A program made the translations under genes and the position numbers. Source: Labrys monachus (GTDB taxonomy: Bacteria; Pseudomonadota; Alphaproteobacteria; Rhizobiales; Labraceae). From it: a stretch of DNA of 64,000 bases. The first letter of the stretch is position 1. Every line of letters begins with the position of its first letter. Under the pieces are notes generated by a model. That model ran no database searches and was not told the DNA's origin. It was given only the letters and a program-made list of their open reading frames with translations. This document shows positions 1-8,935 of the stretch, in pieces. The stretch covers positions 5,587,001-5,651,000 of the forward strand of contig NZ_JAUSVK010000001.1 of assembly GCF_030814655.1 (NCBI RefSeq), in the 5' to 3' direction.

Positions 1-726
1 GTGGCCGTAGAAGCGGAAGCAGGACACCGCCATGAAGCCGGGCTGGCCGGCCCGCGCGGCATCCATCATGCCCTGGGCGGCCTGGAACACGCTCTCGACG
101 TCCTCGCCGTCCACCATCTCCGCTTTCAGGCCGAACGCTTCGGCGCGCTTGTCGAAGGCGGTCGAGCGGGTCGCCCGGTCGATGCGCGTGCCCATGCCGT
201 ATTGGTTGTTGATGCAGACGAACAGCACCGGCAGCTCCCACAGGGCCGCCATGTTCATGCTCTCATAGAGGATGCCTTGCTGCATGGCGCCGTCGCCGAA
301 GAAGGCGACGGAGACGGCATCCTTCTTCTGCCGCTTGTAGCTGAGGCCGGCGCCAACGACATGGGGAATGCCGCCGCCGACGATGGCGTTGGCGCCCAGA
401 TGCCCCAGCGCCATGTCCGCGATGTGCATCGAGCCGCCCTTGCCACGGCAATAGCCCGTCTCCTTGCCGCCGATCTCGGCCATCATGCGGTCCGGCTCGG
501 CGCCGCGGGCCAGGAAGATGCCGTGGCCGCGGTGATGGGTGGTGAAGCTGTCCTGCGGCTTCATCGCCGCGCAGACCCCGGCCGCGGCCCCCTCCTCGCC
601 GATGGACAGGTGCAGCATCGACCCGGCCGAAAGGCCCCGCACATAGAGTTCGCCCACATGCTCCTCGAAGGTGCGGATGCGACGCATCGTACGGTAGAGA
701 TCGAAAAGGGGCAGGTTGGACGACAT
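1..726 (-). CDS. Thiamine-diphosphate-dependent dehydrogenase E1 alpha subunit (3' end beyond window)
   Basis: The first 242 residues are present; the gene runs off the left edge. It resembles the alpha subunit of the heterotetrameric E1 component of pyruvate/acetoin-type 2-oxo acid dehydrogenase complexes. The thiamine-diphosphate motif is visible: GDG at residues 144-146 followed by INN near 172-174. The conserved HHRGHG (residues 64-69) and RGKGGSMH (94-101) stretches are also present. The ATG follows the upstream kinase stop by 38 bases, so the two are probably cotranscribed, with E1 beta and E2 expected to the left. Acetoin, pyruvate or another oxo-acid substrate cannot be told apart from this fragment. 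Confidence 0.88.
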   Translation of the reverse strand, partial: MSSNLPLFDLYRTMRRIRTFEEHVGELYVRGLSAGSMLHLSIGEEGAAAGVCAAMKPQDSFTTHHRGHGIFLARGAEPDRMMAEIGGKETGYCRGKGGSMHIADMALGHLGANAIVGGGIPHVVGAGLSYKRQKKDAVSVAFFGDGAMQQGILYESMNMAALWELPVLFVCINNQYGMGTRIDRATRSTAFDKRAEAFGLKAEMVDGEDVESVFQAAQGMMDAARAGQPGFMAVSCFRFYGH

Positions 727-764
727 GGGAACCACCGGAATCGGATCGGGAGACGGGCCTGGCC

Positions 765-2264
765 TCAGGCCCGTGCGGGATTGAAGGGCTTCAGCGCCGG
801 ATAGAGCTGCGCGTAGCGCCTGTAGAGATCGTCATAGAGCGCGCTTTCCCGCGGCCGCGGCTCGATGCGCCGGCCGGGACGGACCATCGCCGCCATGCCC
901 TCGTCGATGCTGGCGAAATGCCCGGCACCGACGCCGGCGAGGATCGCCGCGCCCAGCGAAGGCGCCTCGGTGGACGCCGGCACGCTGACCGGCAGGCCGG
1001 CGGTGTCGGCGTGGATCTGCAGCCAGAGGTCGGAGGAGGTCGCGCCGCCGCCGATGGTGATCTCGGTCGCGGTGAAGCCGGCGCCCCTCATGCCGTCGAG
1101 GATGGCCCGGGTGCCGAAGCAGATGCCCTCGATCGTCGCCCGGAACAGATGCGGCATGCCGTGGCCGAGCGTCAGGCCGACGAAGGCGCCGCGGGAGAGG
1201 GCATCGACATAGGGCGTCCGGTTGCCCTGGAAATGATCGAGCACCAGCAGGCCGTCGCAGCCGGGTTCCAGCGCCGCCGCCTCGGCGTTGAGCGCCGCCA
1301 GGTCCAGCGTGCCGCCGGCCAGGCGCCGCAGCCAGTTGATGATCGAGCCGGTCGAGGTCTGCCCGCCCTCGATGATGTGGAGACCGGGATAGACGGCGTC
1401 GGCATAGGTGCCCCACAGGCCGTCGACCGAGACGGGCGTCGCCGACACGCCGAACATCAGATGGGAGGAGCCGGTGATGAGCGCGAGCTGCCCGGGCTTC
1501 GACACGCCGAGGCCGATCATGCCGATGAAGGCGTCGGCCCCGCCCTGCGCGACCTTGACGGACAGGCCGAGGCCGAGATGGGCCGCCGCCTCCGCCGTCA
1601 GCGTGCCGATGACGTCGCCGGGCGCCACCACGTCCGCCGGCCATTTGTCGAGCAGGGCTTCCATGCCGAGCTTGGCGACGAGGCTGCGGGGATAGCCGCC
1701 GCGCAGCGTCGAGTAGTGCCAGCGCATGGAGACGTTGTCGAGGCTGGCGCAGCGTCTGCCCGTGAGGCGCAAGCTCATGAAATCCTGGTATTCGCAGATG
1801 GTGGCGGCCCGCTCGAAGATCCCGGGCTCGTGCCTGGCGATCCAGCGCGCCTTCGGGATCATCCATTCGGCGGAGACCGGGCCCCGGCCGTTGCAGTTCA
1901 CCACCAGAGCGGGATCGCCGGTGGCGAGCACTTCCGCGGCCTCGGCCTCGGCGCGCACATCCATCCAGATGATGGCCGGACGCAGCGCCTTGCCGGCGCG
2001 GTCCAGCGCCACCACCGTGCAGCTGGTGGTGGCCAGGCCGATCGCCTCGACCGCATCGGCCGGGATGCCGGCTTCGCCGACCGCCCGCCGGACGGCGATG
2101 CCGAGCGCCTTCCACCAATCCTCGGGATCCTGCTCGGCGCGGGCGCCGGGCGAAAAATGCGTGTCATAGGCATGGGAGGCCGAGCCGAGGCATGCGCCCG
2201 TCAGGTCGAACACGCGGGCCCGCAGGCTTTCCGTACCGCCGTCGATGCCGATCACGAAACCCAT
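765..2264 (-). CDS. FGGY-family carbohydrate kinase
   Basis: A 499-residue sugar or polyol kinase of normal family length. The N-terminal phosphate-binding motif GIDGGTES is at residues 6-13 and the catalytic aspartate lies in GGAD at about residue 244. A second ATPase-domain glycine cluster (IGGGATSSD) is in the C-terminal half. I chose the ATG at 2264 because GGGGAGG lies just upstream; a longer frame starting at 2309 would run over the operator-like repeats. It is transcribed away from the SorC-type regulator and upstream of the E1 alpha gene, so it probably phosphorylates an inducing sugar or polyol. The substrate is not readable from the sequence. Confidence 0.88.
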   Translation of the reverse strand: MGFVIGIDGGTESLRARVFDLTGACLGSASHAYDTHFSPGARAEQDPEDWWKALGIAVRRAVGEAGIPADAVEAIGLATTSCTVVALDRAGKALRPAIIWMDVRAEAEAAEVLATGDPALVVNCNGRGPVSAEWMIPKARWIARHEPGIFERAATICEYQDFMSLRLTGRRCASLDNVSMRWHYSTLRGGYPRSLVAKLGMEALLDKWPADVVAPGDVIGTLTAEAAAHLGLGLSVKVAQGGADAFIGMIGLGVSKPGQLALITGSSHLMFGVSATPVSVDGLWGTYADAVYPGLHIIEGGQTSTGSIINWLRRLAGGTLDLAALNAEAAALEPGCDGLLVLDHFQGNRTPYVDALSRGAFVGLTLGHGMPHLFRATIEGICFGTRAILDGMRGAGFTATEITIGGGATSSDLWLQIHADTAGLPVSVPASTEAPSLGAAILAGVGAGHFASIDEGMAAMVRPGRRIEPRPRESALYDDLYRRYAQLYPALKPFNPARA

Positions 2265-2305
2265 AGGCAGCCTCCCCGCACCGGTCTCCGCCGGATCGCG
2301 TCTGC

Positions 2306-2342
2306 ACATTTGTTTTTGCAGACGACATTTGATCTACATTTG
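2306..2342. promoter_or_regulatory. Three ACATTTG repeats in the kinase/SorC divergent promoter
   Basis: The heptamer ACATTTG occurs at 2306-2312, 2325-2331 and 2336-2342, between the divergent kinase (start 2264) and SorC-type regulator (start 2396). A TTGACA match for a leftward promoter lies at 2360-2365 (TGTCAA on the + strand). Repeated sites in a divergent promoter fit operator binding by the adjacent regulator. That assignment is inference. Confidence 0.5.
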
Positions 2343-2395
2343 ATTTGATTGCCGGCACTTGTCAATATGGTTCGTCGCCAACCCCCGCGGATGCC

Positions 2396-3433
2396 ATGCT
2401 GACTCTGAATCTGGCCCATGAGACCGATGACGCCCTGATCGTGCGGGTGGCGTGGCTCTATTACGTCGCCGGCCTCAACCAGGAGGAGACGGCCTCCCGC
2501 CTCGGCCTGCATCGCAGCCGCGTCAACCGCATGCTGTCGGAAGCGCGGGACCGCGGGCTCGTCAGCATCACCATCAACCATGAATCGGCGCGGGACATCG
2601 GCGTCGAGCACGCGATCGCCCGCGAGTTCGGGCTCGACTTCTGCATCGCCACGCCGACCATCGGCTTCTCGCGGCAGTCGGCCGATCCCGAATTGAAGCG
2701 GATCCAGAGCGTGGTGGCGCGGCGGGCCGTCGGCAATGCCGGCGCCAATTTCCTCAGGGGCAAGCTCGGGAGCGGCCCGATCACCGTCGGCGTGAGCTGG
2801 GGGCGGACGATCGAGCAGGTCGCGCTGCAGCTGGCCGGCGTGCGCAATCCGCAGGCGCGCTTCGTCTCGCTGATCGGCTCGCTGACGCGCAATTCAGCCT
2901 CGAATCCTTTCGAGGTGGTGCAGGCCTTCGCCGCCCGCACCGGCGGCGAGGTGCATTTCCTGCCCGTGCCGTTCATCGCCGATTCGGTCGCCGACCAGCA
3001 GGTGCTGATGTCGCAGCGCATGGTGATGGACGCGGTCGAGATGGCGCGGGCCGCCGATCTCTATCTGATCAGCCTCGGCGAATTGGAGGAGACGGCGGTC
3101 CTGCGGCTGCAGGACATGATCTCGGCCGACGAGATGCGCAGCGTGCGCGACAGCGGCGCGGTCTGCGACACGCTCGGCAAGCTGTTCGACATTCACGGCC
3201 GCGAAGTGCCCCACTCCCTGACCGAGCGGAGCCTGGCGGTCGACACCGCCTATCTGAGGGGTCGCAATGTCGTGCTGCTGGCCGCTGGGCTCGAAAAGAC
3301 CATCCCCGCCATATCGCTGCTGCGCAGCGGCATCGCCCGCGGACTGATCATCGACGGCGACACCGCGCTCGCCGTCGCCGAGCATATCGGCGCGGCATCG
3401 GGCGGCCGCAGCCTTCCCGGGGCCGGCCGCTGA
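2396..3433 (+). CDS. SorC-family sugar-binding transcriptional regulator
   Basis: A 345-residue regulator with an N-terminal helix-turn-helix (roughly residues 15-60; QEETASRLGLHRSRVNRMLS) followed by a sugar-phosphate-binding effector domain of the SorC/DeoR-like type, running to a GLIIDGDTALAV motif near the C terminus. The ATG at 2396 gives a normal family N terminus. It is divergent from an FGGY kinase, as in erythritol/ribitol-type loci such as eryA/eryD. It probably controls both genes from the shared intergenic region, responding to the phosphorylated substrate. The specific sugar is unknown. Confidence 0.88.
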   Translation: MLTLNLAHETDDALIVRVAWLYYVAGLNQEETASRLGLHRSRVNRMLSEARDRGLVSITINHESARDIGVEHAIAREFGLDFCIATPTIGFSRQSADPELKRIQSVVARRAVGNAGANFLRGKLGSGPITVGVSWGRTIEQVALQLAGVRNPQARFVSLIGSLTRNSASNPFEVVQAFAARTGGEVHFLPVPFIADSVADQQVLMSQRMVMDAVEMARAADLYLISLGELEETAVLRLQDMISADEMRSVRDSGAVCDTLGKLFDIHGREVPHSLTERSLAVDTAYLRGRNVVLLAAGLEKTIPAISLLRSGIARGLIIDGDTALAVAEHIGAASGGRSLPGAGR

Positions 3434-3537
3434 TCGCCGCCGGACGCAGCGGCCTCCCGACCGTGCCGATGGCGGATGGCGGATGGCGGCGCCCCCTCCG
3501 CATGCGCGTTCGAAGGCTGGGGATGCACGAGGGCCGT

Positions 3538-3819
3538 TCATTCCGTCCGGGGCGTGTCCCTCTCCGACAACAGGCGAACGCCTCGGGCGTCTCCACCGGA
3601 GGCGATCAGGCCGGCCAGGTCGCGCACCGTGCGCATGTCCAGCAAGGCTTCGACATCGGGTTCACGGCCGATGCGCTCCTCGATCTCCAGCACCAGGGTT
3701 TCGAACGTCACGCTGTCGATCGCCTTGAGTTCATAGATGCTCGCATCGTCCCCGATCTCGTGCTTCGGGACGGCCAGGCAGGAGGCGAGGATATCCTTTG
3801 CCGTTTCCAGAGCGTCCAT
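3538..3819 (-). CDS. Acyl carrier protein-like protein
   Basis: A 93-residue acidic, helical protein with the phosphopantetheine attachment context IDSVTFE (Ser at about residue 36), where most acyl carrier proteins have DSL. Its helices II-III (ETLVLEIEERIG) look typical. The start at 3819 gives the usual length; an upstream ATG at 3840 would add seven residues. It is the last gene of a leftward run with a GNAT acyltransferase and a fatty-acyl-AMP-ligase-like enzyme, so it is more likely a dedicated carrier than the housekeeping AcpP. Confidence 0.75.
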   Translation of the reverse strand: MDALETAKDILASCLAVPKHEIGDDASIYELKAIDSVTFETLVLEIEERIGREPDVEALLDMRTVRDLAGLIASGGDARGVRLLSERDTPRTE

Positions 3820-3870
3820 ATCGGTACAGCCGCCTCGCATCCGTTCAAAGCCGGATCACCGGCGGGACCG

Positions 3871-4524
3871 TCATTTGCACAAATCCGGGAAGCTGATGCT
3901 CTTCAGCACGGCGAAGGCCAGCAGATCCTCGCGCTTGCCGGAGGCCAGCAGGACGGCCTCGCGCAACCGGGCTTCGTAGTAGAAATCCGAACCGATCAGC
4001 TCGAACAGGACTTTCCGGTTGCTGGCCAGCACATGGGCGATCACCTTGTCGACGCCGCCATGTTCCATGAAATTGCGGATCAGGGGGCGCCCGATCTCCG
4101 CCAGCACGCGCTGGCCGCGCCAGGCCTTGTCGCCGATCGCCGCCGTCATTTCCGCCGTGCGCTGGCGCGGATTGATATCGAGGCTGCAATAGCCGATCAA
4201 CCCGGCGCCTGGCCGGGTGAAGATGCCGAAAAGATAATTGGGCGTCTCCGCCAGGGCCTGGATCCGCCTCTCGATCGCCTCCGCCGTCCATTCTTCCCGC
4301 ACGAGGTTGAGCCCGCGCAGCATGTCGGGATCGGCGAACCAGCTGCAGAATTGGGCGTCGACGTCGGCCACCGCAAGGCTGCGCAGCCGAAAGCGTTCGG
4401 TATCGATGAGGACCGGCCGCTTTGGCGCCGGCCGCACGAAGGACGGCGGCAGGATGGAGGGGCTCCAGCCGCCCGGCCTGGATTGACCGGTCTGCGGCCC
4501 GAACCGGGTTGGCATGCGAGCCAT
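3871..4524 (-). CDS. GNAT-family N-acyltransferase
   Basis: A 217-residue protein of the GNAT fold. The region from about residue 40 (LIDTERFRLRSLAVADVDAQ) resembles RimJ/RimL-type N-acetyltransferases, and a motif-A-like segment follows (GDKAWRGQRVLAEIGRPLI). The N-terminal 35 residues are proline-rich and look unstructured. GAGG just upstream supports the ATG at 4524. It lies 51 bases before the ACP gene and downstream of a fatty-acyl-AMP ligase homologue. Transfer of an acyl group from ACP to an amine acceptor is therefore attractive, but this is inference; an ordinary acetyl-CoA-dependent enzyme is possible. Confidence 0.75.
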   Translation of the reverse strand: MARMPTRFGPQTGQSRPGGWSPSILPPSFVRPAPKRPVLIDTERFRLRSLAVADVDAQFCSWFADPDMLRGLNLVREEWTAEAIERRIQALAETPNYLFGIFTRPGAGLIGYCSLDINPRQRTAEMTAAIGDKAWRGQRVLAEIGRPLIRNFMEHGGVDKVIAHVLASNRKVLFELIGSDFYYEARLREAVLLASGKREDLLAFAVLKSISFPDLCK

Positions 4525-4649
4525 GACGCCTCTTCAACAGTCGAATCGCCGCAAGACAAAGGCCATCGCGCCGGTGAAAGGCTGAACCCGCGGATGCTTC
4601 CGGCGGAAGCGCCCGTCCCGGGTCCGACAAGATCTCCGGCAGGCCGGGA

Positions 4650-5450
4650 TCAGAACCTGTAGTTCAGCCCGACGTCGAAGGTGAAGACCTGCGGGTTGGA
4701 ACTCGCCCTGATCGTGCTGGTTCCGCCATTGCCGTCACCGGCCACGAAGGTCGCACTGTGCTTGGGATATAGGGCATACAGCCCTTCCGCGCGTATCGAC
4801 CAGTGCTCGTCGAACGCATATTCGAGACCGAGGCCGCCGATAAAGCCCACTTGCGTCTCGGAACTCGTCCCGAATGGCGACGGGCTGCTGAAGAAGGTAT
4901 GCCATGCCGTGCCCGCGGACAGCTTGTCGTCGCGTATGGCCACGCCGGCGGCGACATAAGGCAGCCAATTGTCGAATGCATAGCCGAGACGGCCGCGCAG
5001 CGACCCGCCCCACTCGCTGCTGTCCTTCACCGTCGTCGCGGCATAATAGGGGCTGCCATACGAGGCAATGGCGGACTGCGAATTCTTCGACGAGCCGAAG
5101 TCGGCGTCGGCCTCGAAACCCAGCACGACCTGGTTGATCTGATAATTATATCCGCCCTGCACGCCGCCCTCGAAGCCGAGGCCGGAATGAAAGCCGGACC
5201 TGGAAACGTCCGCGGATTTGTTCTGCACGGACGTCGCCGCCGCCTTCAGCTTGCCGCCGGTGTCCGTACCGCCGACATGAGCGCCGACATAGAAGCCCGT
5301 CCACGAAAACGGTTCGGCGACGGGCGCCGAGGGCTCCACCGGATTCGGTGCGAGGTCGGTGGCGAAGACCGGCGTGGAGAAGGCCGTCGCAAGGATCAAG
5401 GCCAAACGCAGTTTCATTTTCAGCCCAATCAGCCTCGGAAAGGATAACAT
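4650..5450 (-). CDS. Outer-membrane beta-barrel protein, Omp25/Omp31-like
   Basis: About 266 residues with a signal peptide ending near STPVFA-TD, then FSWTGFYVGAHVGG, the hallmark N-terminal strand of Omp25/Omp31-type porin-like proteins of Hyphomicrobiales. Alternating hydrophobic strands follow, and the protein ends in YRF, the aromatic C-terminal signature used by the BAM machinery. Start choice is uncertain: ATGs at 5456 and 5450 share the Shine-Dalgarno GCGAGG, and 5417 would give a tighter signal peptide (MKLRLALILA). It sits inside an acyl-transfer gene run but is probably a separate transcription unit. Confidence 0.85.
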   Translation of the reverse strand: MLSFPRLIGLKMKLRLALILATAFSTPVFATDLAPNPVEPSAPVAEPFSWTGFYVGAHVGGTDTGGKLKAAATSVQNKSADVSRSGFHSGLGFEGGVQGGYNYQINQVVLGFEADADFGSSKNSQSAIASYGSPYYAATTVKDSSEWGGSLRGRLGYAFDNWLPYVAAGVAIRDDKLSAGTAWHTFFSSPSPFGTSSETQVGFIGGLGLEYAFDEHWSIRAEGLYALYPKHSATFVAGDGNGGTSTIRASSNPQVFTFDVGLNYRF

Positions 5451-5580
5451 GATCATGTTACCTCGCCTCGATATCGCCGCATATTGCGTTTGCGCAACAT
5501 CCGGGAAAAATTGCTTCGGCGAGCTCGGGCCGGCCTCGCTTCGGACGCAGGCGCGCAGCGTCTCGGCTGCCCCGCATTGA

Positions 5581-7287
5581 TCAATCCAGCCCGACGAGAT
5601 TGCCGGAGAGGTAGAGCGCCTTCGCACCGGCCCGCGACAGCTTGCCGGACGAGGTGAAGGGCAGGCTTCCGGGTCGGACCAGCACGACATGCGCCGCCAC
5701 GCCCTGGCTCGAGGCAATGGCGGTCGCCACATCCCGTCTGCGGCCGGAGCGTTCCAGGGCAGCGGCGAGGCTGCATTCCACCAGCACCGTCAATTCGTCG
5801 CGACCATCGGCCGTCTCCACGGCGAAGGCCGCCACGCTGCCCGGGCGCAGGCCCGGAAGCTGCTCGATCGCCCATTCGACGTCCTGCGGCCAGATATTGC
5901 GGCCATTGTGCAGGATGAGATCCTTCGCCCGCCCCGTCACGACGAGATCTCCGTCGAAGCGATAGCCGAGGTCACCGGTGTCGAAGAAGCCGTCGGGACC
6001 GATTGCGGGGGTGCCGGCCTGCGCATCGGCGACATACCCCGTCATCAGGCTCGGACCACGGACGAGGATGCGGCCGATCACCCGATCGGCGACAGGCGAA
6101 CCGGCGCGGTCGACGATGACGATGTCATGGCCGTCCAGGGGCTTGCCGCATATCGTGAACAGGCGCGCCTCCGGCCCCGATGCCGGAACGGCGCGATGGC
6201 TCCCCTCGAGCGCGGACCGATCGACCCGGTCGACGGGAATTTCCCCCTCCGAGCGGGCGAAGGAAATGGCGAGGGTCGCTTCCGCCATGCCGTAGCTAGG
6301 CAGGAAGGCCTTCTCGCTGAAGCCGCTCGTCGCGAGGGCGGCGGCAAAGGCCTTGAGGCTGTCTGCCCGGATCATGTCGCCCCCGACGCCGGCGATGCGC
6401 AGATGCGACAGATCGATGGCTGTTTCGTCGCTGCCCAGCCGCCTGACCGCAAGCTCGTAGCCGAAACCCGGTGCATAGGTGATCGTCGTGGCATTGTCGG
6501 ACATCAGCTTCAGCCACAAGGCAGGGCGGCGGGCGAAGGACGAGGTCGCGAGATAGTCGACCGGACACTGGCCGAGCATCGGTGCGATCGAAAACCCGAC
6601 CAGCCCCATGTCGTGGTAGAAGGGCAGCCAGGAAAAGCTCCTGTCCGCCGGCGTCAGCCGCATCGCCTCGGTGAGGATCGCGCGGGTGTTGGCGAGAATC
6701 GCCCGCTGTCCGATCCTCACCCCCTTGGGGCTGGCGGTCGAGCCGGACGAAAACTGGATGTAGGCGTCCTCGTCGGGCGCGAACGGCGCGAGGTCGCCGA
6801 TATCGGGACGCTCCGCCAGCGCGCCATAGGACAGGGCGTGCCCGGACCAGCCCAGCCTGCCCGCCTCCTGGACGAGGGAAAGCAGATCGCCCGTCGCGAG
6901 TGCCAGCGACGCATCGGCCGCGCGGAGCAGCGCGGCGATACGGGCCTTGTACGCCTCGCGCCCGCCCATATAGACGGTGTGCGGCAGCGGACACGGGACG
7001 AGGCCGGCATATTGGCAGCCATAGAACGCGGCCAGGAAGTCCGGCCCGGTCGCGGCGATCAGGCCGACGCGGCTGCCTCTCGGATATCCGAGCGACCCGA
7101 GGCGGCGGGCCGTCGCCGAGGCCCGGACGTGCAGGTCGCGATAGCTCAGCGCCTGCTCCATTTCGCCCCGCGAGGAATAGAAACGCAGGCCCGCCTCGCT
7201 CCGCGCCGCGTAGTCCAGGCCCTCCCACAGGGTTTGGAAGTCGGCAAGGCGCTCGGGAAGGCGGTCCTGCTCGCGCTCATCGATCAT
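5581..7287 (-). CDS. Fatty-acyl-AMP ligase-like adenylate-forming enzyme
   Basis: A 568-residue member of the AMP-binding superfamily. The phosphate loop SSGSTASPKG is at about residues 180-189. The hinge region contains DTGDLGYRFDGDLVVTGRAKD followed by GRNIWPQDVEW, close to the RN-x-x-PQD-I-E signature of fatty-acyl-AMP ligases, which load acyl chains on carrier proteins rather than CoA. A C-terminal SSGKLSR supplies the likely catalytic lysine. I chose the ATG at 7287 because the upstream extension is low-complexity. Nearby ACP and GNAT genes fit activation, loading and transfer of an acyl chain. Confidence 0.82.
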   Translation of the reverse strand: MIDEREQDRLPERLADFQTLWEGLDYAARSEAGLRFYSSRGEMEQALSYRDLHVRASATARRLGSLGYPRGSRVGLIAATGPDFLAAFYGCQYAGLVPCPLPHTVYMGGREAYKARIAALLRAADASLALATGDLLSLVQEAGRLGWSGHALSYGALAERPDIGDLAPFAPDEDAYIQFSSGSTASPKGVRIGQRAILANTRAILTEAMRLTPADRSFSWLPFYHDMGLVGFSIAPMLGQCPVDYLATSSFARRPALWLKLMSDNATTITYAPGFGYELAVRRLGSDETAIDLSHLRIAGVGGDMIRADSLKAFAAALATSGFSEKAFLPSYGMAEATLAISFARSEGEIPVDRVDRSALEGSHRAVPASGPEARLFTICGKPLDGHDIVIVDRAGSPVADRVIGRILVRGPSLMTGYVADAQAGTPAIGPDGFFDTGDLGYRFDGDLVVTGRAKDLILHNGRNIWPQDVEWAIEQLPGLRPGSVAAFAVETADGRDELTVLVECSLAAALERSGRRRDVATAIASSQGVAAHVVLVRPGSLPFTSSGKLSRAGAKALYLSGNLVGLD

Positions 7288-7419
7288 GCTCGGGCGGCCT
7301 CGGCGCGATTGGCCCGCCGCTCGCGCTGCGGCGGCGGAAGGCTGCTCCGTCGGACGCGCGCCTCCTCGATGGAACCAGATAGCGCCATGCGCCACCGTTC
7401 GTCCATCGACGCGGCGCGA

Positions 7420-8754
7420 TCACCGCGCCTGGATGTCGAGCCGCCGATTGACCAGGAACAGCGCCAGCAGGGTGCAGAGGGCGCCCGACAGCAGATAGCC
7501 GCCGGAGGAGATCAGCCCGAAGCGGCTCGACAGGAACAGCGCCACGAAGGGCGCGAAGCCCGCGCCGAACAGCCAGGCGAGATCCGAGGTCAGGGCGGAG
7601 CCCGTATAGCGGTAGGTATTGGAGAAGTTCGAGGCGACCGCGCCGGAAGACTGGCCGAAGGAGACCCCGAGCAGGATGAAGCCGACGACCATGAACACCG
7701 TCTCGCCGATCTCCCCGCCGTTGAGGAGCTGCGGTGCGAAGCCGCTGAAGGCGGCGATGGCGGCTGCGGAGACGCCGAGCAGGGTCCGGCGTCCGACGCG
7801 GTCGGCGATCGGCCCGGAGGCGATGATGGCAAGGAGACCGAAGACCGCCGAGATGATCTCGATGACGAGGAAGCGGGCGGGATCCTCCTGGGTGAACAGG
7901 AACACCCAGGACAGCGGGAAGACCGTCACCATGTGGAACAAGGCGAAGCTCGCGAGCGGGGCGAACGCCCCTACCACGATGGTCCGGCCCTCGGTCCGCA
8001 CGGTATCGATGACCGGCGACGGCTCAAGGTCCCGGCTTTCGTAAAGCCGGGTGAATTCGGGGGTCATCACGAGGCGCAGGCGCGCGAACAGCGCCACCAC
8101 ATTGATGGCGAAGGCGACGAAGAAGGGATAGCGCCAGCCCCATTCGAGGAAGTCGGCGGCGGACAGGCTGAGGATGAAATAGGCGAACAGCGCGCTCGCC
8201 ACGATCAGGCCGAGCGGAGCGCCGAGCTGCGGGATCATCGCATACCAGCCGCGCCGCTCCTCGGGAACGTTCAGCGCCAGCAGCGAGGCGAGGCCGTCCC
8301 AGGTGCCGCCGAGCGCGATGCCCTGGCCGATGCGGAACACCGCGAGCAGCAGGGCCGAGACGACGCCGATCTCCTCATAGCCCGGCAGGAAGGCGATGGC
8401 GACCGTCGTGGTGCCGAGCAGGAACAGGGCGATCGTCAGCTTGACGCCGCGGCCATGCGCCCGGTCGACCGCCATGAAGATGACGCTGCCGACCGGCCGC
8501 GCGATGAAGGCGAGAGCGAAGATCGCGAAGGAATAGAGCGTGCCGGTGAGCGCGTCGACATAGGGGAAGACGAGCTTGGGGAACACCACGACGGACGCGA
8601 TGGCGTAGACGAAGAAGTCGAAGAACTCGGACGTCCGCCCGATGATCACGCCGATGGCGATCTCCTGCGGACGGACGCTGCCGCCATGGGCGTTGAGCCG
8701 CTTGGCGTCCGCCTCGAGCGAATGTGACGTCGGGGTCGCGGTGGATGCGCTCAT
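7420..8754 (-). CDS. MFS transporter of the metabolite:H+ symporter type
   Basis: A 444-residue, 12-transmembrane permease. The first segments (IAIGVIIGRTSEFFDFFVYA) and the loop around FIARPVGSVIFMAVDRAHGRG match metabolite:H+ symporters of the ProP/ShiA/KgtP type. The second half begins near residue 240. Substrates of this group are small organic acids, betaines or sugars; none is indicated here. The start codon is not firm because GAGGAG lies about 13 bases upstream. It is divergent from cyoA, with a perfect palindrome in the shared intergenic region, and in line with the ligase gene 132 bases downstream. Confidence 0.85.
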   Translation of the reverse strand: MSASTATPTSHSLEADAKRLNAHGGSVRPQEIAIGVIIGRTSEFFDFFVYAIASVVVFPKLVFPYVDALTGTLYSFAIFALAFIARPVGSVIFMAVDRAHGRGVKLTIALFLLGTTTVAIAFLPGYEEIGVVSALLLAVFRIGQGIALGGTWDGLASLLALNVPEERRGWYAMIPQLGAPLGLIVASALFAYFILSLSAADFLEWGWRYPFFVAFAINVVALFARLRLVMTPEFTRLYESRDLEPSPVIDTVRTEGRTIVVGAFAPLASFALFHMVTVFPLSWVFLFTQEDPARFLVIEIISAVFGLLAIIASGPIADRVGRRTLLGVSAAAIAAFSGFAPQLLNGGEIGETVFMVVGFILLGVSFGQSSGAVASNFSNTYRYTGSALTSDLAWLFGAGFAPFVALFLSSRFGLISSGGYLLSGALCTLLALFLVNRRLDIQAR

Positions 8755-8848
8755 GCTTCGGACATGCTCCTCGGTCGCGCCATTTCAATTGGGCGCCGCT
8801 CGGCGCCGGTCCAGACCCGCCTGTTTCTCACGGATCGGGCAAGGCGGT

Positions 8849-8869
8849 GATTGGACAAACTGTCCAATC
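8849..8869. promoter_or_regulatory. Perfect palindrome upstream of cyoA
   Basis: GATTGGACA and TGTCCAATC (nine-base arms, three-base spacer) lie 67 bases before the cyoA start, in the divergent MFS/cyo promoter region. It may be an operator, but it has the same GGAC-N-NNN-N-GTCC layout as several intergenic palindromes elsewhere in this window, so it could instead belong to that dispersed family. Confidence 0.45.
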
Positions 8870-8935
8870 GCCCTCCCCCCGGCCAGGCGGTAGCGAGAGG
8901 CCCGAGAACATCGTCCGCAACCACAGGACCCCGTC

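Noticed and set aside
5689-8727. Long plus-strand open frame across the ligase and MFS genes
   Set aside because: The minus-strand genes have full family motifs; this frame has biased, repetitive composition.
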